Below are positions 46,603 to 54,205 of a stretch of DNA of 54,205 bases, piece after piece. Within the stretch, counting starts at the first letter, position 1. Each line of letters starts with the position of its first letter. Under the pieces are notes generated by a model. That model did not search any database. It saw only the letters and a program-made list of their open reading frames with translations, and was not told where the DNA came from. Position numbers and translations under genes: made by a program. This DNA is from Planctomycetota bacterium (GTDB lineage: Bacteria; Planctomycetota; B15-G4; SIAN01): the NCBI GenBank assembly GCA_009691715.1, contig SIAN01000028.1, forward strand, positions 1 to 54,205. The letters are read 5' to 3'.

Positions 46603-46823
46603 CGGGCACGGCTCTCCGCGGAGTCGACGGGGATTCGATCCGACCGCGGGATCGTACCCCATCCGTTTGTCGGAGCAGGAAGCGCCACAACTACGCCGGA
46701 TTCGAGCGAAGGTTGGTGCCGCTCACGGAACGCGGCCCTGGGGGAGTCCCCGGCGCGGCCAGCGTTGGTCGCCTAGGACGCCCATGCACCGCGGCACGGC
46801 GTCGCGCGAACCGCGGGCGAGGA

Positions 46824-46898
46824 TGGAGCTGCTGGTGGGAATTGAACCCACGGCCTCGTCCTTACCAAGGACGTGCTCTACCTCTGAGCCACAGCAGC
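46824..46898 (-). tRNA. tRNA-Thr (anticodon GGU)
   Basis: The 75-nt minus-strand sequence folds as a cloverleaf. The acceptor GCTGCTG pairs with CAGCAGC and is followed by U and an encoded CCA (46824-46826). The anticodon loop is TGGTAAG, giving GGU for Thr. The T loop is TTCAATT. It stands alone between the secreted protein and the omega-subunit gene. Confidence 0.92.
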
Positions 46899-46968
46899 GT
46901 TGAAGTCAGGCGGCAGTGAGGCGCCCATTTCGATCGGTCTTGCGGTCTGCCGACGAGCGTCGCGAGCG

Positions 46969-47307
46969 TCACTTCCTCGAGTCGGGCGGCACATCGAAGG
47001 ATGCCCCACCAGCCGACGGCGGCGGAGCTCCCATCTCTGCGTCACGGGCGGCCGACCGTGCTTCCTTCTCCTGCCGAGCCTGTTCGACCAGCTTGTCGAA
47101 GGCCTCGGGAGGGATCATCTCGAGGGAGATCTTCCCGTCGAGAATCTCCTTGAGCGCGATCTGGATCGGACCGCGTTCGCGCTCTGGATGGTCGATCACC
47201 GAGGGTGCACCGCGCACCAATTCGATGATGCGCTTCTGCAACAGCACGGAGAGGCGGAAAGCCCCGCCGACACGGCGTTTGGCGGCCTCAATGCTCTTCA
47301 AATCCAT
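46969..47307 (-). CDS. rpoZ: RNA polymerase omega subunit-like protein
   Basis: This 112-residue protein fits the size and pattern of omega. An N-terminal helix reads MDLKSIEAAKRRVGGAFRLS, then VLLQKRIIELVRGAP and PIQIALKEILDGKISLEM, with an acidic, disordered tail. In the conserved core, a basic residue and the R.LVLLAxxRARQL-like helix match omega, although the sequence is divergent. Omega assists beta-prime folding and can bind ppGpp. The gene stands between tRNA-Thr and the sigma-54 regulator. Confidence 0.68.
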   Translation of the reverse strand: MDLKSIEAAKRRVGGAFRLSVLLQKRIIELVRGAPSVIDHPERERGPIQIALKEILDGKISLEMIPPEAFDKLVEQARQEKEARSAARDAEMGAPPPSAGGASFDVPPDSRK

Positions 47308-47390
47308 CCGGGTCTCGATCCTTGTCGACTCGGCGGTCTCACCGGGGACTCCACGACTCCCGCCGCTGGCCGGTGCGAGCCCCGGGGAAA

Positions 47391-47417
47391 CGCGGGAGCC
47401 TAGTCTCGGCTCCCGCG
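47391..47417. terminator. Strong hairpin downstream of the response-regulator gene
   Basis: Perfect 10-bp arms 47391-47400 and 47408-47417 (CGCGGGAGCC) flank a seven-base loop. On the minus strand TTTCC follows. It lies 22 bases after the stop of the sigma-54 regulator and could separate it from the rpoZ gene. Confidence 0.55.
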
Positions 47418-47438
47418 CGACGCAAGGCTTGTGCGAGC

Positions 47439-48827
47439 CTAGCGGCTCTCGGCGACTTCGTATTCCTTGAGCTTTCGTTGAAGCGTCCGCAGGCTGATGT
47501 CGAGAACGCCGGCGGTCTTAGTTCGGTTTCCGCCATGCTCCTTCAAGGTCGCCAGGATTGCGGCCCGTTCGAGCTCGCCCATGGTCTGGCCGACGTGGAA
47601 CAGACCACCGACACCGGCGGGAATTCGCTCGACCAACGGCGGCGGCAGATCCTCGATGCCGACCGACTCATCGGTCGACATCACGGCCGCGCTCTCGATG
47701 ACGTTGCGCAGCTCACGGACGTTGCCCGGCCAGTGGTATCCGGTCAATCGAGAGAGCGCTTCCGGCGTGAAGCGGCGTGCGGTGAGACCGTTGTCCTTCA
47801 CGGCCTGGTCAAGGAAGGTGCGCGCGATCTGCGGGATGTCTTCGCGACGGTCGCGCAGCGGCGGCAGCTGGAGGCTCACCACTTTCAGTCGGTACAGGAA
47901 ATCCTCGCGGAAGCGCCCGTCCTGGACGCGCTTGTCGAGGTCCTGATGGGTCGCCGCGAGGATGCGCAGGTCGACGGGGTCTTCGCGCGTCGAGCCGAGC
48001 GGCGTGACGACGCGGGACTCGAGCACGCGCAGCAGTTTGACCTGAAGCGCCGGCTCGAGCTCCGCCACTTCATCGATGAAGAGGGTGCCTCCATGCGCGG
48101 CCTGCAGTAGTCCCTGTCGTCGCTGCACAGCACCGGTGAATGCGCCCTTCTCGTGGCCGAACAGCTCGCTTTCAAGAAGCGTCGCCGGCAACGCGGCGCA
48201 GTTGATCGCCACGAATCGCCCGTTCTTGCGCGGACTGTTCTGGTGGATCGCGCGCGCGACGAGTTCCTTGCCAGTGCCGCTCTCTCCAGTGATCAGCACC
48301 GTGATCCGAGTCGGGGCGACCTGCCGGATCACGTCGAACACCCGTCGCATCGGCGGCGAACGGCCAATCAGGTTCTCGAAGCCGTATTGCGAATCGAGTT
48401 GTTGGCGCAGCTGCGACACTTCGGCCTCGAGCGAGCGGCGATGAACCAATTCACCGAGGATTCGCAAGAGCAGCGTCGGGTTCACCGGCTTGGTGACGTA
48501 GTGGTAGGCGCCTTCCTTCATCGCCTCGACCGCCGAGTCGATCGAGCCGTGGCCGGTCACGATCAACACTTCACAGCTCGGGTTCTTGCGCCGGACTTCG
48601 CGGAGCACGTCGAGACCCGACATTCCGGGAAGCTTCCAATCGGCGATCACCACCTCGGTCTCGCCATCGACCTGAGCGATGCCTTCTTCGCCGCGCGCGG
48701 TCTGGGTGACCGAGTAGCCCTTGGTCTCGAGGTACTCCGCCATCGCCTTGCGTACCGAATCGTCATCCTCGATCAGCACGATCGATGCGGTCAGCCGTGG
48801 TGTCGGAGAGCTTCCTGCGGTCGCCAT
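47439..48827 (-). CDS. Sigma-54-dependent NtrC-type response regulator
   Basis: This 462-residue protein starts at ATG 48827, with GGAG six bases upstream; GTG/ATG starts further up (48842) are less likely. The receiver domain has IEDDD (about 19-23), the phosphoacceptor D63 (IADWKLPGMSG) and K113 (YVTKPV). The AAA+ domain has GESGTGKE (181-188), the sigma-54 contact GAFTGA (228-233) and GGTLFIDEVAEL. The C-terminal Fis-type HTH is GNRTKTAGVLDISLRTLQRK. No histidine kinase lies beside it. The complete motifs indicate an active activator of sigma-54 promoters. Confidence 0.95.
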   Translation of the reverse strand: MATAGSSPTPRLTASIVLIEDDDSVRKAMAEYLETKGYSVTQTARGEEGIAQVDGETEVVIADWKLPGMSGLDVLREVRRKNPSCEVLIVTGHGSIDSAVEAMKEGAYHYVTKPVNPTLLLRILGELVHRRSLEAEVSQLRQQLDSQYGFENLIGRSPPMRRVFDVIRQVAPTRITVLITGESGTGKELVARAIHQNSPRKNGRFVAINCAALPATLLESELFGHEKGAFTGAVQRRQGLLQAAHGGTLFIDEVAELEPALQVKLLRVLESRVVTPLGSTREDPVDLRILAATHQDLDKRVQDGRFREDFLYRLKVVSLQLPPLRDRREDIPQIARTFLDQAVKDNGLTARRFTPEALSRLTGYHWPGNVRELRNVIESAAVMSTDESVGIEDLPPPLVERIPAGVGGLFHVGQTMGELERAAILATLKEHGGNRTKTAGVLDISLRTLQRKLKEYEVAESR

Positions 48828-49119
48828 TGCTCGCTCCACCATCGCGTCACATTGACACTTCCGCCCTCATTCAGGGCCTAACTGGCGCACAGCGGCCCTC
48901 ACCACGCCATCGTTTCGTGGGAAGCGCCAAGTTGACCAACTCGCGTGCCACACCGCGACAAAGGTTGCTGGCGTCCGGAAACTACCTCCCAGCTCGGCCG
49001 CCTCGAGCGGCGCATCTCAAGCGGTTTTCTCCCGGGCGACGAAGCAGGACCAATCGACTGTGATCGCGCAGTCGCAGGGCTTTTTACCGCACCCCATTTC
49101 GCCACGGTGAGCCTCCGGC
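48828..49119. other. Divergent intergenic region, 292 bp
   Basis: This is the shared upstream region of the sigma-54 regulator and the DUF4388 gene. I see no RNA gene, strong hairpin or clear -24/-12 promoter. Confidence 0.5.
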
Positions 49120-52100
49120 ATGGCCTTCAAGGGCGACCTCAGGAGCGTCCAGCTCGCCGATCTTCTCCAGACCTTGGCGCAAAACCGCCAAGAGGGGGTG
49201 CTCAGCGTCACGTCGCCACATGGCAACCACCGCGTGATCATCTCGCGCGAAGGTGTCTCGTTGCTCGATCCGACGATCCTCGGCCGCCGCCGACTCGGCG
49301 AGATCCTGGTCTTTGCCGAGGTGCTCTCCGAACAGGACCTCGCGGCTGCGCTCCGTGAACAGGCGCGCACGAAGAAGTTCCTCGGCGAAGTCCTGGTGCG
49401 CAACGGCAAGTTGCCGCAGGAGACACTCGACCGGATCCTCGCAATCCAAGTCGACGAGGAGATGTACGAGCTGTTCCGTTTCACTGGCGGAACATTCGAG
49501 TTCGCCGAATGCGACGTCCCGTCACTGCTCCGTCGCAACGGTCATTCGGTGCGGCCGCTCGGCGTCGCGCAGGTGATCTTCGAGGCCGCGCGTCGGCTCG
49601 ACGAGTGGGCCGAGATCGAGCGCGTGGTGCCGAGTATCGATGGCCTCTATCTAACCGAGTGCGCACCGGAAAGCGTGGGAGACGACGAATCCTCGCGCGA
49701 AGTGCTCGCCCGTCTCGACGGCCGGAATACGGTGCGCGACGTCGCCGACTCGTTGCTCGACTCGCCGTTCAATGTCGCCAAGGTGCTGGCCGCGCTGATT
49801 ACGGCGCGCCGCGCGAGGGCCGCCAGCGCCGAGGAGTTGCTCAACGCCGCGCGCGCCCTGCTGGCAGAGAACCAGAAGTCGCGAGCGTTGCGACTGCTGC
49901 ACCGACTCGGGACGCTGTCGGCGCAAGCGTGTCATCTCGACTCCAGGCTCGCCGAGATGTTCATGCTTGCCGGCGATGGGAAGGCCTCCGCGAAGATGCG
50001 CTACAAGATCGCGGAGGCCGCGCGCGCGCAGGACCGCCTCGACGTCGCGCGGCGTGAATTGGAGGCCGGTCTCGTCGATTCGCCGGGAGCTCCTGCGCTC
50101 CTCCAGTCGTTGGTTGCGGTGCTGCGTCAGACCGGCGACGGCGAGGCCGAGCTGAGTCGTTTGCGCGAGCTTTCAACCAGCCTCCTCGAGACCGGCAGCA
50201 ACGACGTCGCGCTGGCCACGATGGAACGCCTGCTCGAGCTGGCCCCCGAGGATGGAGTCGCGCGCCGCACCTACTCCGATCTCTGCCTTCGCTTGCACCT
50301 CCGTGACAAGGCGATCGAGGCGCTCGAGAAGGAGGCGGACCACATCCGGCGTCAAGGGCGCGTCGCCGAGCTCCCGAACATCTACAAGCGAATCCTCGCG
50401 ATCGACGCTGGTCGCAAGGACATCAAGCGCGCGCTCGCCGCCGCAACCCACTCCCGGGCCGAGCGGGTGGCTCGATCGACTGGGGTCGCAGCCGCAGCGC
50501 TGGCTCTGGCGCTCCTCGGCGGCGTCGTCGGCTGGCGCCGCCACATGAACGCCCAGCGTCTCGCCACCATCGACGATGCCGGTCAGAAGCTCGCCGCAGG
50601 TGACGCAGAGGGGGCGCGTGCGCTCATCGACGAAGTGTTGTCCTGCGACCCGCCGCCGGAAGTGACTCAGCCCGCCCTGCGGCTGCTCGATCGCGTCGAT
50701 GAGTCGATCGCCGACGCCACGCGCAGCCGACGCAGCTCCCGCGACCAGCAGCTCTCGACCGAGCTCGCATCGATCCAGCAATCGGTCGAGCTCCGGCAGT
50801 ACGACGTCGCGCTCGCCGCCGCGGTCGAACTGTTCCACGCCCAGAAGGAGGCCTATCTCTCCGACCGCGTGCGCACGCGGCTGCAGTCCATCACGCAAGA
50901 GTTCCTGGGGCACGTCGCACGGGCGAAAGAGACGGCCACCGGCTTCCGGGCGCCAACTCGCGACGACGAGGTCGCGCCGGCGTGGAAGACGATGGACAGC
51001 GCGTTTCCGCTCGACCTCGTGACGGCGGCCACGCGCTTGCGCGAGATCGCGTTCGAGGCGGCACGCGGGCTCGAGGGTGACGTGCGCTCATGGATGCACG
51101 ATCTCGTCGCGGCGGCCGACGTGTTCCTGGCGCTCGAGCAGCGAATGCGCCCGGAGCTCGAATCGCTGCGCTGTCAGAACGACCGCCTCGAACGACTGAA
51201 TTCGTTGTCGAGCCAGTACATCGAAGCGGCGCGGGCAGCGCAGTCCGGCGACGTCGAGCGCGCTCGCGAACTGCTGAAGCGGGTGCTGGCCGAGTACGGT
51301 GACGGAGAGCTGGCGAAGGTCTTCCAGGAACGCATCGCACGGCTTGATGGAGCGGTCGCCGCGATCGCCCAGGTCGAGGCCTTGATCGCGGCCGGCAACA
51401 TCGAGGGCGCGAACGCGGCGGCGCGCGCAGCCGCCGATCAATACCGGGAACTGCAGCTCCCTGCGACGCCGTTGATCCCGATCGCGATCGACTCGCTGCC
51501 GCACGGCGCGCGCGTATTCATCGACGGGTGCGACGCTGGCGTCACACCGCTGGTCATGCGCTTGCCCGCCAACGGCCACGCCGAGATCGAGGTCAAGATC
51601 CCTGCGCGAGCGCCGCAGCGCACGACGCTCTCCGCCGAGTCACCCGCGCGCTGCCTGATCGAACTGCCGCGCCGCACGATCGCGAACGCAGGCCTCAAAC
51701 TGAGCACCATCGCCGCGCCGATCTGCAACGAAGGGCGTTTCGCGGTAGCGGGGCGCGACGGCTCGCTGCAATCGCTCACGCTCGGCGACGACGGCATCGT
51801 CGCGGTCCATCGCCACGCGAGCGGTTCGCTGTCCGGAGCACTGGCGTCGCCACTCGCGGTCCCGGGAGGCTTCATCGCCGCGCTCTACGACGGCCGCGTC
51901 GTTCGCCTGACCGACACGCCCGACGGCCTGATCGAAGTGTGGTCGCGCCCGCTCGACGACCAATTCGCCCACTCCCCGGTGCGCTGCGGCGACGAGATCG
52001 CCGTCGTCGGTGCGAGCGGACGGATCGCGTGGCTCGATCTCGACAAGGGCACTCCGACCGGGACGCTCGCCCTCGGAGTACGCATCGCAGCCGCCCCGAT

Positions 52101-52641
52101 CGAGCACGGCGGTCGCCTGCTGGTGCCGCAGGTCGGTGGCCGGATCGCATCCATCGCGCTCGCGACGCACGCACTCGATTGGGAGCTTCCGTTCGGTCAC
52201 GATCTGGAGCATGGACTGGCGTGCTCCGGCGAGTTCATCTGCGCTCCGACCAGCACCGGTGAATTGCTGATCATCGACGTACGCGATGGCACGCTGCGCG
52301 GCGTCGTGGTGCTTGGCGCCACCGCGACCGCCGCACCGCGCGCCGCCGACGGCATCGCCGATTTGCCGCTCGGCCACCACCTCGTCCGCATCGACCTCGC
52401 GACCGCGACCGTCACCCACACATTCACCGACCTCGCGCCGACCGCGACACCGGCGCTGATCGATGGCCGGCTCTGGGTCCCATGCGAAGCGGGAGTGCTT
52501 CAAGTGATCGACCCGCAGACGGGCGAGGTCCTCGAGCGCACGCGGCTCGGCGGCGGCTCCTTCGCCGGCGCGCCGCTCGACTGCGAGTTCGGCATCGCGC
52601 TCCTGTCGCGCGACGGCGACTTCGTGCTGCTCGAGCGGTAG
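49120..52641 (+). CDS. DUF4388 (PATAN)/PEGA/beta-propeller membrane protein
   Basis: This protein has 1173 residues. Residues 1-30 (FKGDLRSVQLADLLQTLAQN) and the following segment match DUF4388, with a GspE N-terminal-like stretch (RRLGEILVFAEVLSEQDL, LGEVLVRNGKLPQETL). Helical TPR-like repeats fill about 235-440. One membrane helix lies at about 454-472 (TGVAAAALALALLGGVVGW). A coiled-coil part extends to about 770. A PEGA-type domain lies at about 787-830 (IPIAIDSLPHGARVFIDGCD), and a PQQ-like propeller at about 845-1173. DUF4388 proteins connect with signalling and gliding in other bacteria; the role here is unknown. The ATG has no clear ribosome-binding site. Confidence 0.78.
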   Translation: MAFKGDLRSVQLADLLQTLAQNRQEGVLSVTSPHGNHRVIISREGVSLLDPTILGRRRLGEILVFAEVLSEQDLAAALREQARTKKFLGEVLVRNGKLPQETLDRILAIQVDEEMYELFRFTGGTFEFAECDVPSLLRRNGHSVRPLGVAQVIFEAARRLDEWAEIERVVPSIDGLYLTECAPESVGDDESSREVLARLDGRNTVRDVADSLLDSPFNVAKVLAALITARRARAASAEELLNAARALLAENQKSRALRLLHRLGTLSAQACHLDSRLAEMFMLAGDGKASAKMRYKIAEAARAQDRLDVARRELEAGLVDSPGAPALLQSLVAVLRQTGDGEAELSRLRELSTSLLETGSNDVALATMERLLELAPEDGVARRTYSDLCLRLHLRDKAIEALEKEADHIRRQGRVAELPNIYKRILAIDAGRKDIKRALAAATHSRAERVARSTGVAAAALALALLGGVVGWRRHMNAQRLATIDDAGQKLAAGDAEGARALIDEVLSCDPPPEVTQPALRLLDRVDESIADATRSRRSSRDQQLSTELASIQQSVELRQYDVALAAAVELFHAQKEAYLSDRVRTRLQSITQEFLGHVARAKETATGFRAPTRDDEVAPAWKTMDSAFPLDLVTAATRLREIAFEAARGLEGDVRSWMHDLVAAADVFLALEQRMRPELESLRCQNDRLERLNSLSSQYIEAARAAQSGDVERARELLKRVLAEYGDGELAKVFQERIARLDGAVAAIAQVEALIAAGNIEGANAAARAAADQYRELQLPATPLIPIAIDSLPHGARVFIDGCDAGVTPLVMRLPANGHAEIEVKIPARAPQRTTLSAESPARCLIELPRRTIANAGLKLSTIAAPICNEGRFAVAGRDGSLQSLTLGDDGIVAVHRHASGSLSGALASPLAVPGGFIAALYDGRVVRLTDTPDGLIEVWSRPLDDQFAHSPVRCGDEIAVVGASGRIAWLDLDKGTPTGTLALGVRIAAAPIEHGGRLLVPQVGGRIASIALATHALDWELPFGHDLEHGLACSGEFICAPTSTGELLIIDVRDGTLRGVVVLGATATAAPRAADGIADLPLGHHLVRIDLATATVTHTFTDLAPTATPALIDGRLWVPCEAGVLQVIDPQTGEVLERTRLGGGSFAGAPLDCEFGIALLSRDGDFVLLER

Positions 52642-52720
52642 GGCCGAGCCCCCGCCCCGCTCCGCTGAACCGGGCGAAGGACCGGCGCGGCCCGTGTTCA
52701 AGCCGGCGTAGACTCCCGCC

Positions 52721-53959
52721 ATGCTGTCCAGCGAGGAGCGAACGGGACTCCGGTTCACACTGCTCGGCGGCGGCGTGCTCCTGTTCGCGCTGCTTGCGTG
52801 GCTCGGGTTCTTCGCGGACGCGCCGACGCCGCAAGCGACACCGGCTGACCTGCCACCGACGCTGCTTCCGATCGGGCATCTGCGCGGACGCGCGGTCGAC
52901 GCCAACGGCGACTTCGGGCTCGTCGCCCGCACGCTCGAGGTCGACGGCGTCGCCGGACACAGCGACCACCGCGTGCTGCCGGCCGACGCCGGCCTGCCCG
53001 GCTCGTTCCAGGTGCGCGCGTTGCCGGCGGGTCGTTGCGCGGTGCGCGTTGCGGCCGAGGGCTACGTGACAGCGACTCGCAACGCCGAGATCGTCGCTGG
53101 CCAGACCCTCGACCTCGGGACGGTGGCGTTGCTGCCGCTCGCGACGATCACCGGACGAGTCGTCGATGCGGCCGGCGCCGGAATCGCCACCAACGCGAGC
53201 GTCCGTCTCCGCAGCGAAGATCGCGAGGTGGCGCGGGCCGCCTGCGACCGCCACTCAGCGTTCCAGTTCACGGCCCTGCTTCCCGGCCGCTACGAGCTCG
53301 ACGTGCCGGGCGCGGGCGACGACGATTCAACGTTGGCGCCGCTCGTCGTCGACATGACGCGCGGCGGCATCCGCAGTGGCCTCTCGTTGCAAGTCGTGCC
53401 CGCCCTGCGACTCACCGGCCAGCTCGTCCTGCCCATCGGCAGCGATCCACCGCGCGCGCTGCGCGTCGGCGAGTTCGAGGCGCAAATCGTCGGCGACGGC
53501 CGATTCGAGCTCGTTGGCTTGCGCGCCGGCTCCGGTGTGGCCTCCGTGCGGCTCGCAGGATGTGAGTGGCACGACTTCGGGTTCGCGCTCCCCTCCGCCG
53601 CGGTGACCTTCACGTTGGCGGCCGTGACCATCGAACAAGCTGCGCCGCCGCTTCCAACCCCGCCCCCGGCACCGCGACCGCCGGACGCTGCGGGCGGCAC
53701 GGCGACGCTGCACATCCTCGTCCGCGACGACGTCGGACAGGGCTGCGCGGCGGTGCTGCGACTCGTCGATCCGACCTCGGGGGCGCTGCAGCGGCTCGCC
53801 TACACGACGCATGCCGGCGCGGCGCGGATCGAGGCGTTGCCGGCGGGGACGTGGCGAGTCGATGCCGAATCAGGCCGGCAGATCGGGAGCTCCGCGGTGT
53901 CGCTGCGCGACGACGCCGTCGCCGAACTCGAGCTCAGGCTCGCCGACCCACCGCCCTGA
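52721..53959 (+). CDS. Membrane-anchored carboxypeptidase-regulatory-like protein
   Basis: This 412-residue protein has an N-terminal membrane helix (RFTLLGGGVLLFALLAWLGF) and then at least four beta-sandwich modules of the carboxypeptidase-regulatory-like type. Each contains G-R-V-x-D/A-A-G turns (GHLRGRAVDANGDF, ATITGRVVDAAGAG) and an F-x-L-LPGRYEL strand. A Pro-rich linker near 310-325 separates the last module. No enzymatic residues are seen. It resembles the protein at 25653-26690 in layout. It lies 80 bases after the DUF4388 gene and ends at the tandem repeats. Confidence 0.65.
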   Translation: MLSSEERTGLRFTLLGGGVLLFALLAWLGFFADAPTPQATPADLPPTLLPIGHLRGRAVDANGDFGLVARTLEVDGVAGHSDHRVLPADAGLPGSFQVRALPAGRCAVRVAAEGYVTATRNAEIVAGQTLDLGTVALLPLATITGRVVDAAGAGIATNASVRLRSEDREVARAACDRHSAFQFTALLPGRYELDVPGAGDDDSTLAPLVVDMTRGGIRSGLSLQVVPALRLTGQLVLPIGSDPPRALRVGEFEAQIVGDGRFELVGLRAGSGVASVRLAGCEWHDFGFALPSAAVTFTLAAVTIEQAAPPLPTPPPAPRPPDAAGGTATLHILVRDDVGQGCAAVLRLVDPTSGALQRLAYTTHAGAARIEALPAGTWRVDAESGRQIGSSAVSLRDDAVAELELRLADPPP

Positions 53960-54084
53960 CGCCCGACGCCGCGCAAGGGCGCACATCTCTGACGCCCGAT
54001 GCCGCGCAAGGGCGCGCATCCCTGACGCCCGACGCCGCGCAAGGGCGCGCATCTCTGACGCCCGATGCCGCGCAGGGGCGGCAT
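53957..54084. repeat. Four 33-bp tandem repeats
   Basis: Units begin at 53957, 53990, 54023 and 54056 with TGACGCCCGA. They read on through GCCGCGCAAGGGCGC and ATC, with one or two substitutions per unit. The first unit starts with the stop codon of the upstream gene. The fourth is shortened. Each unit contains a short imperfect hairpin, and the last is a perfect one. Confidence 0.9.
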
Positions 54085-54086
54085 CG
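54063..54086. terminator. Perfect hairpin at the end of the tandem repeats
   Basis: CGATGCCGC and GCGGCATCG are perfect reverse complements separated by six bases. The hairpin lies between the end of the anchored protein gene and the convergent rpmB gene, so it can end transcription from both sides. No U tract is visible. Confidence 0.45.
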
Positions 54087-54092
54087 TCTGGC

Positions 54093-54205
54093 TCAGGTCG
54101 CCGTGACGACCTTGCGCTGGCGCAGTTGCTTCACCACGAAGCCCTTCTTGATGCACCGGGTGCACGCGAGCACGCGGGTGTACTTGCCGTCGACGATCGC
54201 GTGGA
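54093..54205 (-). CDS. rpmB: Ribosomal protein L28, C-terminal part
   Basis: The minus strand encodes 36-37 residues ending at TGA 54093-54095. GKYTRVLACTRCIKKGFVVK fits the C-terminal region of L28 with a CxxC pair. The 5' end lies beyond the window. L28 is a component of the large ribosomal subunit. The gene is convergent with the anchored protein, the tandem repeats lying between them. Confidence 0.8.
   Translation of the reverse strand, partial: HAIVDGKYTRVLACTRCIKKGFVVKQLRQRKVVTAT

Noticed and set aside
53957..54084. CRISPR array
   Set aside because: The 33-bp units are contiguous with no variable spacers and no cas genes nearby.

Overview
The window is GC-rich bacterial chromosome, most likely from a Gram-negative member of the Planctomycetota. 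This is an inference. The supporting signs are a paired ECF sigma factor and Ser/Thr kinase, an FG-GAP/UnbV protein, TSP3 plus beta-helix surface proteins, a DUF4388 protein, LptE- and AsmA-like envelope proteins, and frequent GTG/TTG starts with ATGA-type overlaps.

Positions 1-9081 look like a mobile, tRNA-associated island. The left edge holds two copies of a transposase-type HTH fragment in a direct/inverted repeat arrangement and a 75-residue orphan gene. Next comes a tightly overlapped three-gene operon on the minus strand, reading 7441 down to 1084: a DUF6361-type protein, a phospholipase D-fold nuclease-like protein and a 1085-residue SNF2/DEAD-type helicase. I regard it as a candidate anti-phage or anti-plasmid system. 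To its right lie a dead integrase-core transposase and a truncated tyrosine recombinase fused in frame to the tail of an IS3-type transposase. The recombinase abuts the 3' end of an initiator tRNA-Met gene (9082-9157), with tandem terminators between them.

Positions 9295-21310 hold ordinary chromosomal genes: a small membrane protein, a NYN/OST-HTH ribonuclease-like protein, a membrane sulfatase-like protein, a polytopic membrane protein, ruvX, a HEAT/von Willebrand protein, the RNase P RNA, an M28 peptidase and an FG-GAP/UnbV protein. A Nudix hydrolase follows at 21364-22086.

Positions 22174-28547 are a zone of broken genes. A large TSP3, protective-antigen-like and beta-helix lipoprotein carries two in-frame TAA codons. 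An ECF sigma factor remnant faces a Ser/Thr kinase remnant with two frame-shifting deletions. One intact anchored protein (25653-26690) lies between them.

Positions 44382 down to 28558 form one long minus-strand operon with nearly every junction overlapping: recO, a BamD-like TPR lipoprotein, lptE, ftsH, folP, cdaA, cdaR, glmM, tsaB, alr, an AsmA-like giant and manC. It ties outer-membrane and peptidoglycan-precursor synthesis to c-di-AMP signalling and membrane proteolysis. Upstream lie an unclear membrane fragment, a secreted protein, tRNA-Thr, an omega-like RNA polymerase subunit and a sigma-54 response regulator. The right end has a DUF4388/PEGA/beta-propeller protein, an anchored carboxypeptidase-regulatory-like protein, four 33-bp tandem repeats ending in a perfect hairpin, and the 3' end of rpmB.
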